DNA of 64,000 nt from Phoenix dactylifera. Its lineage: Eukaryota; Streptophyta; Magnoliopsida; Arecales; Arecaceae. Where the stretch lies: contig NC_052404.1 of assembly GCF_009389715.1 (NCBI RefSeq), forward strand, positions 10,424,480-10,488,479, written 5' to 3'. A model generated the notes under the pieces. That model saw nothing but the letters and a program-made list of their open reading frames with translations. It searched no databases and was not told the origin of the DNA. Both the position numbers and the translations under genes were made by a program. Positions within the stretch are counted from its first letter, which is position 1; each line of letters opens with the position of its first letter. Below, piece after piece: positions 13,958-28,060 of this stretch.

Positions 13958-14821
13958 CTACATCAGGGAGCTGTTGATGAGGCCGGGCCAGGAGGAACCA
14001 ACCCCATTCCAGCAGTCTCTTCCAGGGTCCATAGCCATGTTGCCATCCCTGCCAACCTGCCATTGCAGACCCATAAACACCTTGCTCTCCCCTCCATCTG
14101 CAGCTCTGCAAGATCGTTGGCTAGCCGTTGGAGTGCTTGCAGTTGTGGTTGTGGTCGAACCACTTAGACCTCCATCAAAGGGCAGCACCACCTCCTCCCC
14201 AGAAACACCACCCTCCACCTGCTCCATCCTGCCATGACCCCCAAACCCATAGTAGAGATTGTGGAAGGCATTGGTGTTGGTGGTGGTGTCAAGGAGCCCA
14301 CCTCTCAGAATGTCAAGGAAGCCTGGAGTTGCCGTGGGGATATGTCCAGGGTTAGGGTTAGGGTTTCCTAGAAGGAAGGAGTCATGGTCATCCAGCCCTA
14401 ACTGGCCTGGGGTGGGTGGTTCGTGGAGCCTGGCAAAGGCTAAGGAGAAGTCACTGGGGTCATAGGAAAGGGGAGGTGGGAGGAATGTGGGGAGTGGTCG
14501 GTTGGAGTGGGTGGTGAGGGCTTGGTCTTGGGCCCTCTTTGAAGTAGAGGAGGAGGACCTCTTGTTCTTCCTGCAGCCACCCCCAACTGGGACATTTCTA
14601 AGGGAGCCTCCTTTGGTCCAGTACCTCCTGCAGCCCTTACAGAAGTACCGGGGCTGGGAGAGGCTGTAGTTGTTGTAGTAGCAGAACTTGGTGTTGGTGG
14701 AATCACATCTTGGGCACTTGAGGGCTTGCTCTGGCTGAGGCCTCGCCTTCCTCTCCTGCTGCTGCGGCTGCTGTGTCTTGGGGCACCCAGTAAGAACTTC
14801 TTCTAAGGGAAGGGTAGCCAT
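13958..14821 (-). CDS. Dof-type zinc-finger transcription factor, 287 aa
   Basis: Plant-specific Dof DNA-binding protein; the family binds AAAG cores in promoters and acts in the nucleus. The single C2-C2 finger is complete: Cys36, Cys39, Cys61 and Cys64 (CX2CX21CX2C). The hallmark segments [18 protein letters not shown] and [20 protein letters not shown] follow at about 35-83, then a basic KNKR. The N-terminus is Gln-rich (16-30). The tail has Pro, Gly-Asn, and Thr/Ser-rich stretches typical of Dof activation regions, and a Trp-containing C-terminal part near 250-280. The ATG at 14819-14821 is preceded by CCACAG, which could be a 3' splice site, so a short upstream exon is possible. Many Dof genes have one early intron. 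Which Dof subgroup it belongs to is not clear to me. Confidence 0.93.
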   Translation of the reverse strand: MATLPLEEVLTGCPKTQQPQQQERKARPQPEQALKCPRCDSTNTKFCYYNNYSLSQPRYFCKGCRRYWTKGGSLRNVPVGGGCRKNKRSSSSTSKRAQDQALTTHSNRPLPTFLPPPLSYDPSDFSLAFARLHEPPTPGQLGLDDHDSFLLGNPNPNPGHIPTATPGFLDILRGGLLDTTTNTNAFHNLYYGFGGHGRMEQVEGGVSGEEVVLPFDGGLSGSTTTTTASTPTASQRSCRAADGGESKVFMGLQWQVGRDGNMAMDPGRDCWNGVGSSWPGLINSSLM

Positions 14822-17800
14822 GACCTGTGGCAGATCTCACCGTCCATGCATAAAAGGAGAATGAATTAATTAAGAACACATAAAATTCAATTCATGAATA
14901 TGGTTCTGCCTTTTATTCAAAAACATCCAAACTTCTCAGCAGGAATGATTTCTTAGTTTCATGTTTCGTTTGTTGGAAGAAACAAACGTCAGAGGGTTTA
15001 AGAGTCTAGGGGGGAAGAAAAAACAAACAACTTACAAGAATTGATAGATAGCAACTAATTATGACTTTGACCAAAATGATTTTTTTTCTATAGAAGTAGG
15101 TAAAATCAATATGGTTTGATCTAGTGATTTCTCGGAGAGAGAGAGGAAGAAGGGGGGGGGGGGCGGGCAAGGGAGATGTGAATATAATCTAGTGTGGCAG
15201 GGAGGATATTTGGGTGTTGGATTCAGATCCGTAGCCGGCCACCTTAAATGGTTGGGTCCTCGAGAAGTTAATATGATCAAGAGTGCAAGTCAAGCCCTGA
15301 TTCCGTGTCCAGCATCTGATCGATTCTAGTTTTCCTCGTCATTCAAGTCTTGTCCTCATGTCACACAGGAGATTTATCACCTAGCTAGAAGGGTTCTCTC
15401 TCTTCTTCTTCTTCTTTTTTTTTTCTTTTGGCAAAATTTGTGTGAGATTGCATGCAATTTGAACTATAGAAGGGAGAAGAAAAGGAAAAAATGAATTTCT
15501 TTCCTATCTACTGTTCAATTCGAAAGCAGTGGAAGCCAAGCAATTTTAGCTCGCTTCTCCACTTGGGAGAGGTCCACGGTTTCAAACCCTGGTGGTGGCA
15601 TCCCCACCATGCTTCTCCAAAGATCTGAAAGCAGTGGAAGCTCCATTTCTTTAAACTTCAGATCCAAGATCACAGAAAGAGCTTTTAAAGAAAGTGATGA
15701 ATTCTTTCTTACAGTTTAAGAAACTTGAGCAGAAAAGAGAAAAGCATCATATAGAACATCGCCACATGTGGGTATCTCAGGTAGAAAAATCTTTCAAACT
15801 AGAAAAAAAAATCAAACAAAGTAGGTGTAAAGATTTGAGAGAGATGACACTCTATGAATCAGGGAAAAAAAAGAAATGAAGACTTCATCTCTTTTTTTGT
15901 TCAAAAGAGAAGGATTTCCTTTCCGCTACTGCTCAACTAGAAAACAGTGGGTCAGCTCCAATTCTACAAACCTGAGATCCCCACATCACAAAAGAGCTCC
16001 GGAACTAAGACATCATGCAGGGATCCCTCTATTCCACTTCGTTTCCTCAAAAAGAAATCGAGTTCGTGAGAGCAAATAAAACATATCCAAAACCTCCACT
16101 TTTGGTCAACTCAGCTAGGGGAACGAACCCCTTTAACCAAGTTCGAAAATCTAAAGATAAGTAAAGAAAGAGGAAGGAGAAACGAGTATTGGGCTTGTTT
16201 GTGCTTAAGTACCTGCTGGTGTGCATTAGAAATCTCCATCCATGCAAACAAAATCTCTTGGAAGCTCTAGATTGATATATATAGAAGACTAAGAAGAGGC
16301 TCGTGGAAAGACCGAGAGAAGAACTGAGCTCCCCGTCTGCTGCCAACTAAAAAAGAAAGAAAGAAAGAAAGAAAGTAAGAACGAGAATCTAGAGAGAGAG
16401 AAAGAGAAAGAGGGGGGAGAGAGAGAAGAATGATTACTTTCTGTACGAGACGATAGATGTGTTTGGCTTGCACGCAGAGAAAGCATGGAAAATTCGAGCG
16501 ATCTGCAACGGATTCATGAAGAGGGGTGGAGAAGGGGCGCGGGCCCCACGCCACCCCTTGGCGTGGAGCGCAACAGCGCCGCAAGGGGCCCACGCAGGGC
16601 CTGCTCGCCGATTAATCGCCGCGACCTCGACTCGGCGGTCCATCTACTCGGCATCATATCACATGATCTCGCGATGATTGCCGGGAATCGGTCCCGCCCA
16701 CGTGGTCCCGTCCTCCTAGCCGTCTGATCCGTGCTCCCCTGATCAAATTTTATTTTATTCTATAATTGCGAGCATACGTGTTGACCGGTCAGAATACAGT
16801 CGCATCGGTCAAAGCGGAGGCTTGGCGATTGGTAAAGAACGATAGGAGGGAGCAGAGAGTTCGCTTTCGCTTTCTCTGGCTTCTACGCCCCCAGCTCCTT
16901 TCTTCCTTTATGGTGTTCCCCAGCGATGATGGATCGCACCGGATGGATGGCGGTTCCGACCGTCTGATGTTCGTAGTTGGACGAAAACCGAAATGGGGGA
17001 GTCGCCGTAAGCGAGCTCAGCTCCACAGTGATGCGATCAGAGGAGGGAGAAGGAGGTGGGGAAGGAGGCGAGCAGGGCGTGGAGGAGGAAGGATGGAATG
17101 GGGATGGGTGGGGACGGAGGAGCGTTGGGGGCCAGGGAGGTTGCCACCAATCCTCGTCTTTTGTCGGTCGGAAGGTTGGTCGGGTGGGCCCGCCTTAAGA
17201 TGCCCAAAAGCTAACGTGGCAACCGACCGCGGCAGCAGCTGACGGAATATTTCGGGCTGCGAGATATTTCTTTCCGTATCGTCTTTTTTTTTTCTTTTTA
17301 ATAAAAAACTTCCTATTTCTTTCTGTATCGTTTTTTTTTTTGTTAATAAAAAACTTGGAGAAGTGGAAAGCGAGATGGGGGCCATGGCGTCTTGGGAGGG
17401 AGGAGGATGGGGGCGTGAGGGATGGCGAGGGGCACGTGACCGGAAGGGAGAGAGGACGTCATCAGGGGAAGAGCGCGGCCGACCTTGGTTTGTCGGGTGG
17501 CCGCAGAGTTCGGTTATGGAGGTGGGGGGAGATAACGGACAATATCTGGAGGTGTCGGAACGCTCAGGATGGGCATGCCTTTGCCGTTGGCCGGCGCTTT
17601 CAGTGACGTACGAGGAAAGTCATAGCTGTCTGTGGAAACGGGCGTGGTTTTTGGAGGCCAAAGACTGCTAATACTGACGGATGATGGCTGGCTGCTGCTG
17701 CTGGTGCGAAGAGAGTCGGTGCAGGTCCAGGAACATGATCTTTTTTAGGTTCGCACCTTTCGGAGAACGGAATGGCAAACTATAGCTTGGCAAATGAATT

Positions 17801-18070
17801 ACGTGAAGTAGCAAGATATATCTAAATTTACAGTCAAGAACCATAACACCTATGATAATTTATTTATGCTGCTGTCGCTTTGTTATTAATGTTGGACAAA
17901 TATTATATGGGTTTCTTTCGTCAAGAAAAGAATCAGGATCCTTTGCTCTACAATTTTTGCACCATAAAATTCTATACCATCATGAATGGTCATCACGTTA
18001 TTCATCTCAGAGAATGATAGCTCTTATTCATTTCTGGAATACAATAAGATACCATCTTTGTCTTTATTTC
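14822..18070. other. Upstream region of the Dof gene and GC-rich intergenic stretch
   Basis: Minus-strand promoter side of the Dof gene (to about 15300, with a G-run near 15155 and GA tracts), then AT-rich DNA. Parts of 15480-15690 and 15870-16000 resemble each other (shared AGCTCC...ATTCT...AAAC and GAGATCC blocks), suggesting an old local duplication. AAAG microsatellites lie near 16350. From 16500 to 17700 the sequence is clearly richer in GC, with open frames on several strands but no family-like protein. It may be a promoter or untranslated region of a gene I cannot define. Confidence 0.4.
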
Positions 18071-18071
18071 T

Positions 18072-18609
18072 TGGGTGCCCCCATTCTCTGGTCATCTCAA
18101 AGTAAAATTTAATGGTAGTATGTCAGCGGATGGAGTGTCTAGAGATGTTGGCTTTGTCATCCGAGACTATCTTAGCAGATTGATTGCAGCTGGAGGCCGA
18201 CACACACCTAGCCTCATTGCACTTGGGGCAGAGCTCCGGGCAACCTAAGAAAGGATCTCTTATGCTAGAAGGGTACTGGCTGCATAGTGTGTACACCTCG
18301 AGGGTTATTCTTCGATCGTAATCGATTGGATTCGGAGAGTGGATAGGTATGATGACGGTCATCCCCTCATCCGAGAGTGTTGCAGACTGCTCCAGGAGTT
18401 CAGTGAGGTTCATATATCACACGTGTTCAGGAAGGTGAACAGTGCTGCAGACTGGGTCGCTACCTTCGTCACCCGGCATTCTGAAAAGTTTTTGTGGACA
18501 TCGGTGGTGAGCATACCTCAACTCTTATACTTTTTACTTTCTTTTGATTTGGCAGGCTGTACTCACGTTAGAGCTATATGAATTGTCATTTTTATCAAAA
18601 AAAAAAAAT
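18072..18609 (+). mobile_element. 5'-truncated LINE, C-terminal RNase H region with A-rich tail
   Basis: Translating this stretch gives the plant LINE-type RNase H tail. It opens with WVPPFSGHLKVKFNGS, the usual W-PP-G-VK-N-DG-S opening, then GFVIRDYLSRLIAAGG, ALGAELRAT and finally SHVFRKVNSAADWVATFV (near 18417-18470). It ends in an A-rich run at about 18598-18609, as expected for target-primed insertion. In-frame stops are present (for example after AELRAT near 18246), so it is a dead 3' fragment. No reverse transcriptase or endonuclease part is visible upstream, which fits the 5' truncation usual for LINEs. Confidence 0.75.
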
Positions 18610-21600
18610 AGAGAGAGAAAGAATCTCTCATCTTCGAGATGGATAATGTGGTAGTTATTCACTATAATACAGGAATCTACCGTGCAAAAGTTGCATCAAA
18701 AAAAATCTGAACGCAATGTCCCATCTATGGGTGCCATTTTTTCTTGTCTAAGTTCAACTTTTAATATATGGGAGCTAGCTTTTCATTTCTCTATTAAGAT
18801 GCAAGACCAATTCTGGTTCAAAAGCATGGAAGGTAAATTCATCTAAAATACTTACCAAGTCTAAAACTTGACGGAAAAACTCCCAAACGCCCAACCCTGG
18901 AATCCTTTTCCAAATGGTGTGGGGCTACTAGTGCACCGCAACCCAATGCAAGCAGGCATCTATAAGCAGAACTTGTCCACATCTCCTAGAAAGTTGAAGC
19001 TTCTCTCCCGCATGGGCCCTGTATCAAATCGAGCTTAGCTCTAATGTGTTACAGGGGAAAGGATATGCGTAAAAACCGTGTATGGGAATACATTAAGCAC
19101 CATGGAATGGAATACCTTCTTCCTTGTGACAGATCTTGATCTCTCTTTTTTTTTTCTCTCTCTCTTGTTTAAATAAATAGATAGTTGGGCGTTGATTGAC
19201 GACGGTCCGTTTGGTTTGGTGTAAATGGAGTACGCAAGAGCCGTGCTTTTTGTATTCGGCATCCGAACAGAGAATGTTGTGCCTCTGTTTTTCACCCTTA
19301 TGCGGCTGCTGGATTCGGCGTCACCTGCTTTACGACTAGCATCTGGAAATTAAAAAAAATTATTATTATATAGGTTAATTAAAGCATTCATCACAACCAT
19401 CCTAACCTTTTGGGCCCCTACCTAGAACCCTAGATCGTGCCTACAAACTTGCATTCAAATATGAAAACATCAAAGGCTGATACATCTTGGATTAGACTGT
19501 TGCTCCATAATAAGACCAACCAATGGCAGCTTACTACGTGGAAAGGTGCCGTAAAGTAATTTAAAACCCTTCTAAGGAGCGGCCGTTACGCCTCGTCCCA
19601 CCAAGGCACGTTCCGTGCAATTAAAGCTAGTGCTGTACATAACATACGGACGGTTACTGAGCAATTAACGCACTTCCGTCTTACTCGGTAATAGACACCG
19701 ACTCTCATCTCACGTAAACAATTCCAGGAGTCCCCCAAATACGCGCACTCTTATGCCCTCTTACTACTTTTTCAAATTTTTACTATTTTCTAAAATTTTT
19801 GTTTAGCTTAGGCACCGTAGCGTCATCCGGTGAATAAAATCGAATAGCCTTCAGTGTTGCTTTCTGTTTTGAGGTCAGATTCTTAGCTCTAAACCAATCT
19901 CTTCATCCAAGCACAGCTTGAACCGACGATTCGCCAACTTGTCCAATCTTCTCGGCTCGGATTTTGGTGGCGGCAAAGGCCATCCAGGCCATCCTTGTAT
20001 ATATAGCTACAAGCCTGTCATGAAATCCAAGATGAAAAAGATTGAATTATCAATGCTATTGTTGGCGAAGATGAACAGGCAGAACCTATCAAAACTCCAT
20101 AACAACCAATTCCATCCATTCTGGGCATGGTAATACCCACGAGCATTTGGAGGCCTAAGATAAACTTAAAGACCCCAATATAAATGTATTTAGAAGCCTC
20201 AATGCATAAATAAAAAAAAAGATAATAAATTTTTTTAGGTAAGAAATACGTCCTAACATAAATACATTTAGGGATCTCAATGCATTTATAGCTATAAAAA
20301 TACGAGGCCCTTGATGCATTTAGACGCTCGCCTTAGAACTTACAATAATAAGTGCATTTGAGGGGAGGGCCTAAGGATTAAGCCGGCCTTTGTGTATACC
20401 TTTCAGGTTCTGCGGAAATATACAAACCACTAGCCTCCAGTGGGGCCATCAATCAGATCCAACCAGTCTATTTCAGTAACGTCCATGAATCAAGGTGGGC
20501 TCCCCTCCATCTAGTCATGGCGGACGCAATGCACCGGAATCCATGCCTTTCTCACTTTTTTTAATGCTCCTCGACCACTCCCACCTTCGAGCTGCACTGT
20601 ATTATTCCAAGCGGCTCACATTTGGACGGCGCTCGCTGTGGACGCGGACGGTAGCTCTTTGTAGGTTGATTTTGCATATGTTCTCTTGCATGTTTCATAA
20701 TATTTTGTTTTCGAATTTTATAGGATGTATTGACACTAGAATGATATTATCCTTCCGTTCTATTAAAAAACAAAAACAACAAGAAGAAGGAGAAGAAGAA
20801 AAAGAAGAAAATGAAATCCACGGCGCTCCGACCGGTAGGTGGCAGGAACATCAGGCGCATTGGCAAGACAACAGGAAAACAGTCACTCTAGCAGGCTCTT
20901 TGGCACGGTTCTTACCGTGCTGCTCTCCTGTGCAGGCAATGCCACTTTCTGACAACAGATTTGGCACTCAAACCCAAATCCACAATGTCATTAGATCATC
21001 AGCAATCATGAAAGAGGAATGATTACACCTGGATTACCCATTAAGAAGGACCATGAGGAATGATAACAAGCAGGGGGCCATGAGGATTGGCAGCAGCAGC
21101 AGCAGCAGCAGCAGCACCAGTCTGCTGCCAGATCAAATACAGGTCCCTCTATGAAGCTCTTAAGGGTCGTAGCGAACACAATCTGGCCCTCGAACATGCT
21201 ACCATCATACCTGTAGCACAGTTCGGCTCCAGCAGCTGTTCAAATTAATCACTCCAGGAGACAACATGTCCACTCCATCATAGCCACCATGACGTGTGCA
21301 TATATATAATCCGAAAAAGATGCCGATCCATTCGGCTTTGAAAAAGAAAAGGGCTACGGCCCTATGCCTTTTGTTCTGAGGGTGACAGATTGCACTGTTT
21401 GGTGGTTGGAACACGACAACCCTGCAATTTTCTGAGAGTCTCAGAGTATTAGAAAAAGTACTGTATTATCTCAACCGCGTTCAATTCCCAGAGCAAGCAA
21501 AGGAAGATTTTCTTGACTGGTTTGATTTTGATGCATGACTTAATTAAATGCACGGATAATCTTTTCTAGAACCATATACTCCGATGTCTCCGATCAATGA

Positions 21601-24600
21601 AAATTCCGGGTTGTTGTGCTTAAGAACAAGAGCATTCAACCCTCCCAACAAGTAAAGGTTGGAGGAGATTAGCAGTTGCAGCAATTGTGGAATCAGCAGA
21701 CAGGCTCAACACAAACCAATACAGAAATTAACTGCCGGATATCAGTTTCTCCCAGATAAAAAGAATAGGAATAATGGCAAGGCAGTAATATCAAACCTCT
21801 AGGCAAAAGAGAACCACTATGCCTCATCACACCATATCTCCTGAAAACAAACAATGTTAAATTAAACAATATCAAGCTGTGAAAGATCGATGCCTAAATA
21901 GCTACAACGCAGCAGTAACATTTCAATTTGCACCAGCAAGTAGTTCGGCAACTTCAAGCTCGGTTTACACACTTCAGAATTCCAAAAACTCAAAAGCTTA
22001 ATAGCACTAACATATTTTGGCACACTGTATCACATACAAGAAAGTCAAAACTCGTTTAAATAGGGAACTGTTGTTGAACCTTGTGCTGCAGCACACTTGA
22101 TTCATCTAGATTAACAAAGGGCATATGCACCAACAAATTAAAGCCTCAGAGAGGCACAAAGGACCCATTATACACATTTTAGCATTCAAATAATACTTGA
22201 ACTAAAAGGAAAACTTCTTAGCAAATATTATATGACAATGACATTAAAATCCCAAAGTCCAGCCTCATGACAAGAACAATTTGGTTAAGACTTAAATAAC
22301 TCTCATAAGGCTTGAATTCCAAAGATTCTTTAGCAGAAAGTCAAATATGATGTGTAGAAAACAAGCTGACAACTGATTAGCCAAAGCATACTTCTAAATG
22401 AAGGTATCAAGGACAAAGCCGCTCACATAATATGCCGTGCAGATCTCATAAGCAAGAAAATAACTTAAAATATTGTCTTGAGTCATGTAGGTTACCAGAC
22501 TGCTTGTCTAATTAATCATGAGAGACTGAATATTGAGCTGTCTATAATCATAGTGAAGTGATCCCTCAACCACATCCCTAGGCAACCCTAAACTGATATT
22601 TTAAGAGAGAGCAGCCATCTAGTGTCCCTCAGTTTTTATTCTTACAGAGCTCAGACACATCTATAACGAGTGCTTAAAATTTTCAGTTCTTAATAATGCA
22701 AGGATGACTAATACTGTGTTGAGCTACGAAACAAAAAGAACGCTGATCCTAAAATAGCGCTTAAAAATGTGATTGACTGGCATTGGATAAGGCTTCCAAT
22801 GATTAAAAAGCTTTATAGTGCTGGTATCACTAGATTTGGCTACATATTGCTAACAAATTTATCCAAAAAATACTAAATGTGGCCCCATTATCACCTTTAT
22901 CTCAATATCCAGACTAACAATAAAAGGAAACTGAGGGGGTAACTTCTTTCAATGACAATCACCTCCACATTTCTACATGGAATAAACAAGGTTAGACCAG
23001 TTAAATTTCTTAAATAAGGAGTACGTGCTGTAGTGATATCAATGCTTTCATTGACAGTTTACATGGTCTAATTTGTTCGCGCTTAGTTCATTAGGTTATT
23101 TAGTCATTGAGCAAGTTCTACAAATATGTTTTAATCTTTCATCCCATGATTCTTCATTTTACATTGACGCATGAAGTCTTCATGTTGCACTTATTTTCAT
23201 ATAAAATTTAGATAATACAATCAATGAGAAATTATGTTCTCGTTTATTGCTCCATTCAGCCATATTACAAGGATACAAGCTTATCTTATAGAAAACAATT
23301 CCTCCTATATGAAATTGTTCTCGAGTTTGTAGATAAAAGGTAATTGCAATATACATCAATCAATCAATGACCACTTGCTCTTTGGATATTAAAGTATCAT
23401 ATTAAACAATACTCATTTTCAAACTTTGAAACAACTAACAGGAACCTAACAATCAGTATATTACCTCATAGCTCATAGGTTTTTAACAGGTGATCAACAA
23501 TCAATCTTCCTTCAACCACAACAGCTGAAAATCCTGACAATAACCAAAACAGCTTCCTATAAAACCCTCAACTGGACTCTTGCAAAGATTCTCTCACCAA
23601 GGAAAGATCTTGATGATATTCAGAACCAACGTCACACAGAATCTAGGTAAAAGTGGACCACATAGTCCCCAATCCTACGCATACCAGATTGAATTGTGGT
23701 GAAGTATGGGTACCAAAAGGTGAGCCGAATTGATAGTGATCGACCAGAATCACACCTAACTAGAAGGGAAACAAATTGGACTTGATTAAACCCAAATGAT
23801 ATTCATTGAAAGTTGGATCAAGATCACGAACAAAGAATCAAACAGAACCCTGAGAAAAGATATTGAACTGCCTTTCAAGTAGGCTAGTTGAACTTCCTTT
23901 CAAGTAGGCTAGTTCAATATGATCGAAATTGAGGACCCACACCCAGTCCAGGCACATATTAGGTTAAAGAAGATGTAAACCCTGCTGAACCACTTGCAAC
24001 CTATGCAAAATCCTAATTATGTTCACAATATATGGAAAAGGCTGACGTTGTGTTAGATTCAAGTGATTTCCATGCAATTTTTAATTGTTTTGATGCATGT
24101 TTTGGTCTACGACTAAACATCCTTTTTTTCAAATGTTTACTTCAATTTTCGAAAGTATTTTATTCTTATTCCCTGAATAAAAAAGTACAACTTCTCTTGC
24201 TACAAATCATTCCTTTCCAATTTCTAAAATAAGCTGAATCTTTCTTTTCTTTTCCTTTAACGTTCTTAATATGGGCATTTATATTTTGCAGTTACCCCCA
24301 TCACAATGTCATAAATGATAGGAGTGCATATCTTAGCTATAACAATGTGCCTAGGTTATTGGTTTAAATATTAATTGCTATAGATTTAAGAATCAAGTTA
24401 TTGGTTTTCGATTTGGCAATACCCAACCTCAATCCTATAAAAACATGATTTGAACTAATTAATATTTGAAAAAATTATACGAGGTAGACAGCAGCCAAAG
24501 GGTCCTCTACTGCCTAGGCATTAGGTGTGAGCCTAGAGGTCACGCTGGCCCAAATAATAAATTTAAAAAACTAATAAATACTTTGAAAAGTGAAACATAA

Positions 24601-27589
24601 CATATCCAAAAAGATGTAGTCAGTCAAGGGGGAGTTCCAATCTGGCTATACACAATACTAGTTCATACAATTGATCTCATCCTTCATATTAAAATATGAT
24701 CAAAACATCAAGGCAAGGTGTCTCCAGAAACAGTTAAAAACCAATAAAGTCATGTGTCTAGTTTTTCATATCCAAACCTGATTGTTGGCAATAATAGACC
24801 AATTCATCGGATACCAATTTCATCTTTAATTGACATAATCCGATAATAAATCCCTGAGTAAAACGTGTAATTAGCTCTTCTATTTAGACCACCCACTAGA
24901 CCAAGACCAATTTCAACACAATCAGCAAGTAAGTCCAACCCTAGAATCAATAAAATCCAGACTTAAACTACTTCATCTAGCCCCTAACTTTAACCAGGCC
25001 CAGCCGTCTCATAGGTGTGTGTCAAAAGTAGAGGTTGGGACTTGGAGTTTGGGGTGGGGCCTTTAAAGTTGCTGCAGATGTAGCCATACAAGAGGGGGAA
25101 GAGAGGAGAGGTGAAGATAATAGAGGAAGGGAGAGGAGCAGGCAAGAAGATGACCCAAATGGGAAACGTTGGAATTGGAAACATAATATGGATTCCATAC
25201 CATATCATATTAAAAATTAATACCAAATAATTCTAGTGAACTGAACTTTCTGCTGGGAGTGGGAAAGACCAATGATGACCTATATCAGCATGGAATTCTT
25301 TAAAGAATAAAATTGTGATCTTGGCCCAAAGAAGAAGCACAAGCATGAATTTCATCAAACATTCATTTTTTCAACCGAAGTTAGTCGAAACCTATAGACA
25401 AAAACATCTCAATGAAGTTAGCATTGACAATGGCCTTCATTCTTAGTGCAATGATGTAAAGTGGGAGCATATCACTAAAGCAGATACTAAGAACATTGAC
25501 TGAGTAATGGGTACTAATGATCCCTAAAGAACAAAATTACCAAAAAAGTGAGGCATTTTCCCCATTTGCTTCCACTCACAAGAAAAAATGTCTCGTGGAA
25601 TCCTTATATACTTGGCAATTGGTAGACACAAGTCAGAAAAAGCAATTCTAATAATAGATGTGTAACCTTGTCAAGTTAAGCTTGACCAAACAAGTTTTGT
25701 TGGAACTTAATCTATATATCACATGACCAAACAATCTCAATTGATTTTCCTACTTCTATATTATTGCAACTTCAATTCTTCTTCAATTATAATCTTGTTC
25801 TCTATTTTCACGGTTCTACCATAAATCTATGGGTTCCATTCTAGCAGTGTGATTATAGCAAAGATGAAACTATTTGATTGGATGTGCTCTGTTGGTTAAA
25901 GAAGTAGTATGATGCAATTTGTAGAACATAATTAGAAAGATTGTTCAATAGTTTATTTATAAATGGCATCCCACAGATTGAATTCAGTTTCATGAAAATG
26001 CAAAACCTATACTTTCAATTGCTTTTACTAATAATAAGTCCAACAACAAGAAACAAGACATACTAACTAAATGATACTATGGAGCACTTCTATAACAATG
26101 GTTCACATTAGATTCAGAAGGTCTATTTCATGTGTATGGCTTGTTACCCTCTCATTTATTCCATGAGCAATGCATTCACACTGAATCTCCCATTCCTGGA
26201 ACATATTAGTACAACTCATTTGAGTAGGTCCCTAAGTTCAATAGTTCATTATCATGGGAATTTTGGTTCTAGTGCCATTTTAAGGCATCATATCTCTATT
26301 TAGGTGGAGACGGACATAAATAGTAAATGTCACAGAACAAAAATTTAAGCAACTTCATTTGTGATGAAAAACAATGGTTGATTAATTGCTTAAAATTTAA
26401 TAATGTGACTTCCGAAAGAATTTATGCATGTATACTTTAACATTTCCCCAATTCTTCTTATTAAGATTGCTTCCTTCATATTTCTGATATACTTCCAATA
26501 TCATAAATGCAGTTCTCTAATCAAACTGGTGTGCCCACAATATCATCACACACTAACTATGGGTCATAAGAGATGACAGTGTGGATAATTGAAAAGAGAA
26601 TGGTTTTGTTAGCATGCTTGATCAGGGGATTTTGTCACAAAGTAACATTGTGAACCAAGAAATACCATCTTTTTTCCTTGCATAGACTGAGGTCATTAGA
26701 AGATAAACTATTAGAAATTTGCATTTCAAAAATTTAGTTCTTGATACACATGGATCACAGATCAAAAAGCAAAGGAGAAGAATGAGATAAATTTTCAGAC
26801 ACTGAAAAAAAAAAAGAAATTGCATCCCATGTGATTGTGTAACAACTTTCTATAAATTTCCTTGACCAAGGTTTCTGAATTTCGGAAAGAAAGATATATT
26901 CTGGTTATATGGCAATCTTCCATTCACAAAGACACTCTCACCATTTCAATCCTTGAGACAACTATATGTTCCTCAAACAGTGTTGACTGGATGAAGCAGA
27001 TCCTGCCCTTTTTAAACAGCTTTTGTCTCCTTGTCCCTAAACTTTGGATGACAAAAGAAAAGTTGATTGTCAGAAGACATCTCAAGAATAGTTGTAAATC
27101 ACTAGTTAAAACTCCAAATTATCAGGAAAAAAAAAAAATCCAACTTCAATGGAAAGAGTACAAAGAAAAAGGTTGCACAATGGGGAAAATGCTAGAAATA
27201 ATATACTGTCATTTTGGAAAAAGTAAGGATAGTTCAATTCCTGCAGAGACAACATAAAAGGCTAGAGAATTACAATAAAAGATGGATTGATGTAAACTAA
27301 AGTCTCTCGCCATTCTCCTTCAGATTATCTTGAGCTTCTTGAAAATCTAAAGTTCCTCACCATTCTAGGACCATATCAGAAATCTAGATACATCCTCAGA
27401 CTTTCTATAACCAGATCATGCTTACAAAAACAAGTCAAGAAGCATAACAAATTTGGGTTATTCACCAAGGGCAAAAATTTGTATATCAAAAAAAAAAAAC
27501 AAGAGAAATCAGGGATATGTCAAAGATTAAAATTTTTTAAAAAGAAATATATTAAAAATATAGAAAATATTTAATTAGGCATTTATATG
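18610..27589. other. Long gene-poor AT-rich region
   Basis: About 9 kb without a supportable gene. It holds a (CAG)n run at about 21088-21115. Between 20140 and 20400 repeated GCATTTA/TGCATTTA-type blocks end in GGGCCTAAGG, which resembles decayed hAT MITE ends. Two short minus-strand stretches look a little exon-like (about 21785-21832 after TTTTCAG, and 21090-21232), but they match no family I know. Everything else is stop-rich in all frames. It could be intergenic or a long intron of a gene with tiny exons. Confidence 0.45.
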
Positions 27590-28060
27590 TCTAATTACAC
27601 GAAACAAACAATCCTTTCACCTAAAGGAAGCATTCTTTTATCCACCCTATTCGAGAAGATAAAGAGAAAGGAAAAACACAGCATGCACAGATTTATGTGG
27701 TTTGGCCACACGTCTACGACCATAGACAAGGATGGAGAAGAGATTTCACTATAATCAAAATGATAGAGTACAAGAATAAAGCCGCCTCTCAATAAAATTC
27801 TAATTCCAATACACCCCAGTCTCAAACTTTCCTACGAGAGGAAAAACAGATATACATCAAAATACTAGCTTGGGCCTCACAACTCGTGCAGCTTGAACTT
27901 GTGGAGTCTTGCTTCCCATGCTGCCGGAATGCGCGACCGACACAGGCCATGGCCGGCATTGTGCCTCGCACGCTCGTTGGCAACACTTCTCCAAATTTCT
28001 TGAACAGAATCACGGAGCAGGGTGAACCAAGGAATTCAAGGCATGCTTAACACTCCACAT
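27590..28060 (-). mobile_element. Probable Copia-type solo LTR (edges approximate)
   Basis: Read on the minus strand, this block has the typical layout of a plant Copia LTR. A GC-richer 5' part comes first, then an AT-rich stretch ending in TTGTACTCTATCATTTTGATTATAGTG-like sequence with an ATTTTATTGAGAGG signal, then the familiar GACGTGTGGCC...CCACATAAATC motif and a T/C-rich end. The window around it has no gag or pol. I could not find a clear target duplication, so borders are estimated. It is an old, decayed copy. Confidence 0.45.

Noticed and set aside
16434-17671. Overlapping GC-rich open frames on both strands
   Set aside because: Several frames are open at once because of GC content; none gives a plausible protein or splice pattern.
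26862-27257. 131-codon plus-strand open frame
   Set aside because: Lys/Ile-rich, no recognisable domain, sits in stop-poor A-rich sequence; looks like a chance frame.
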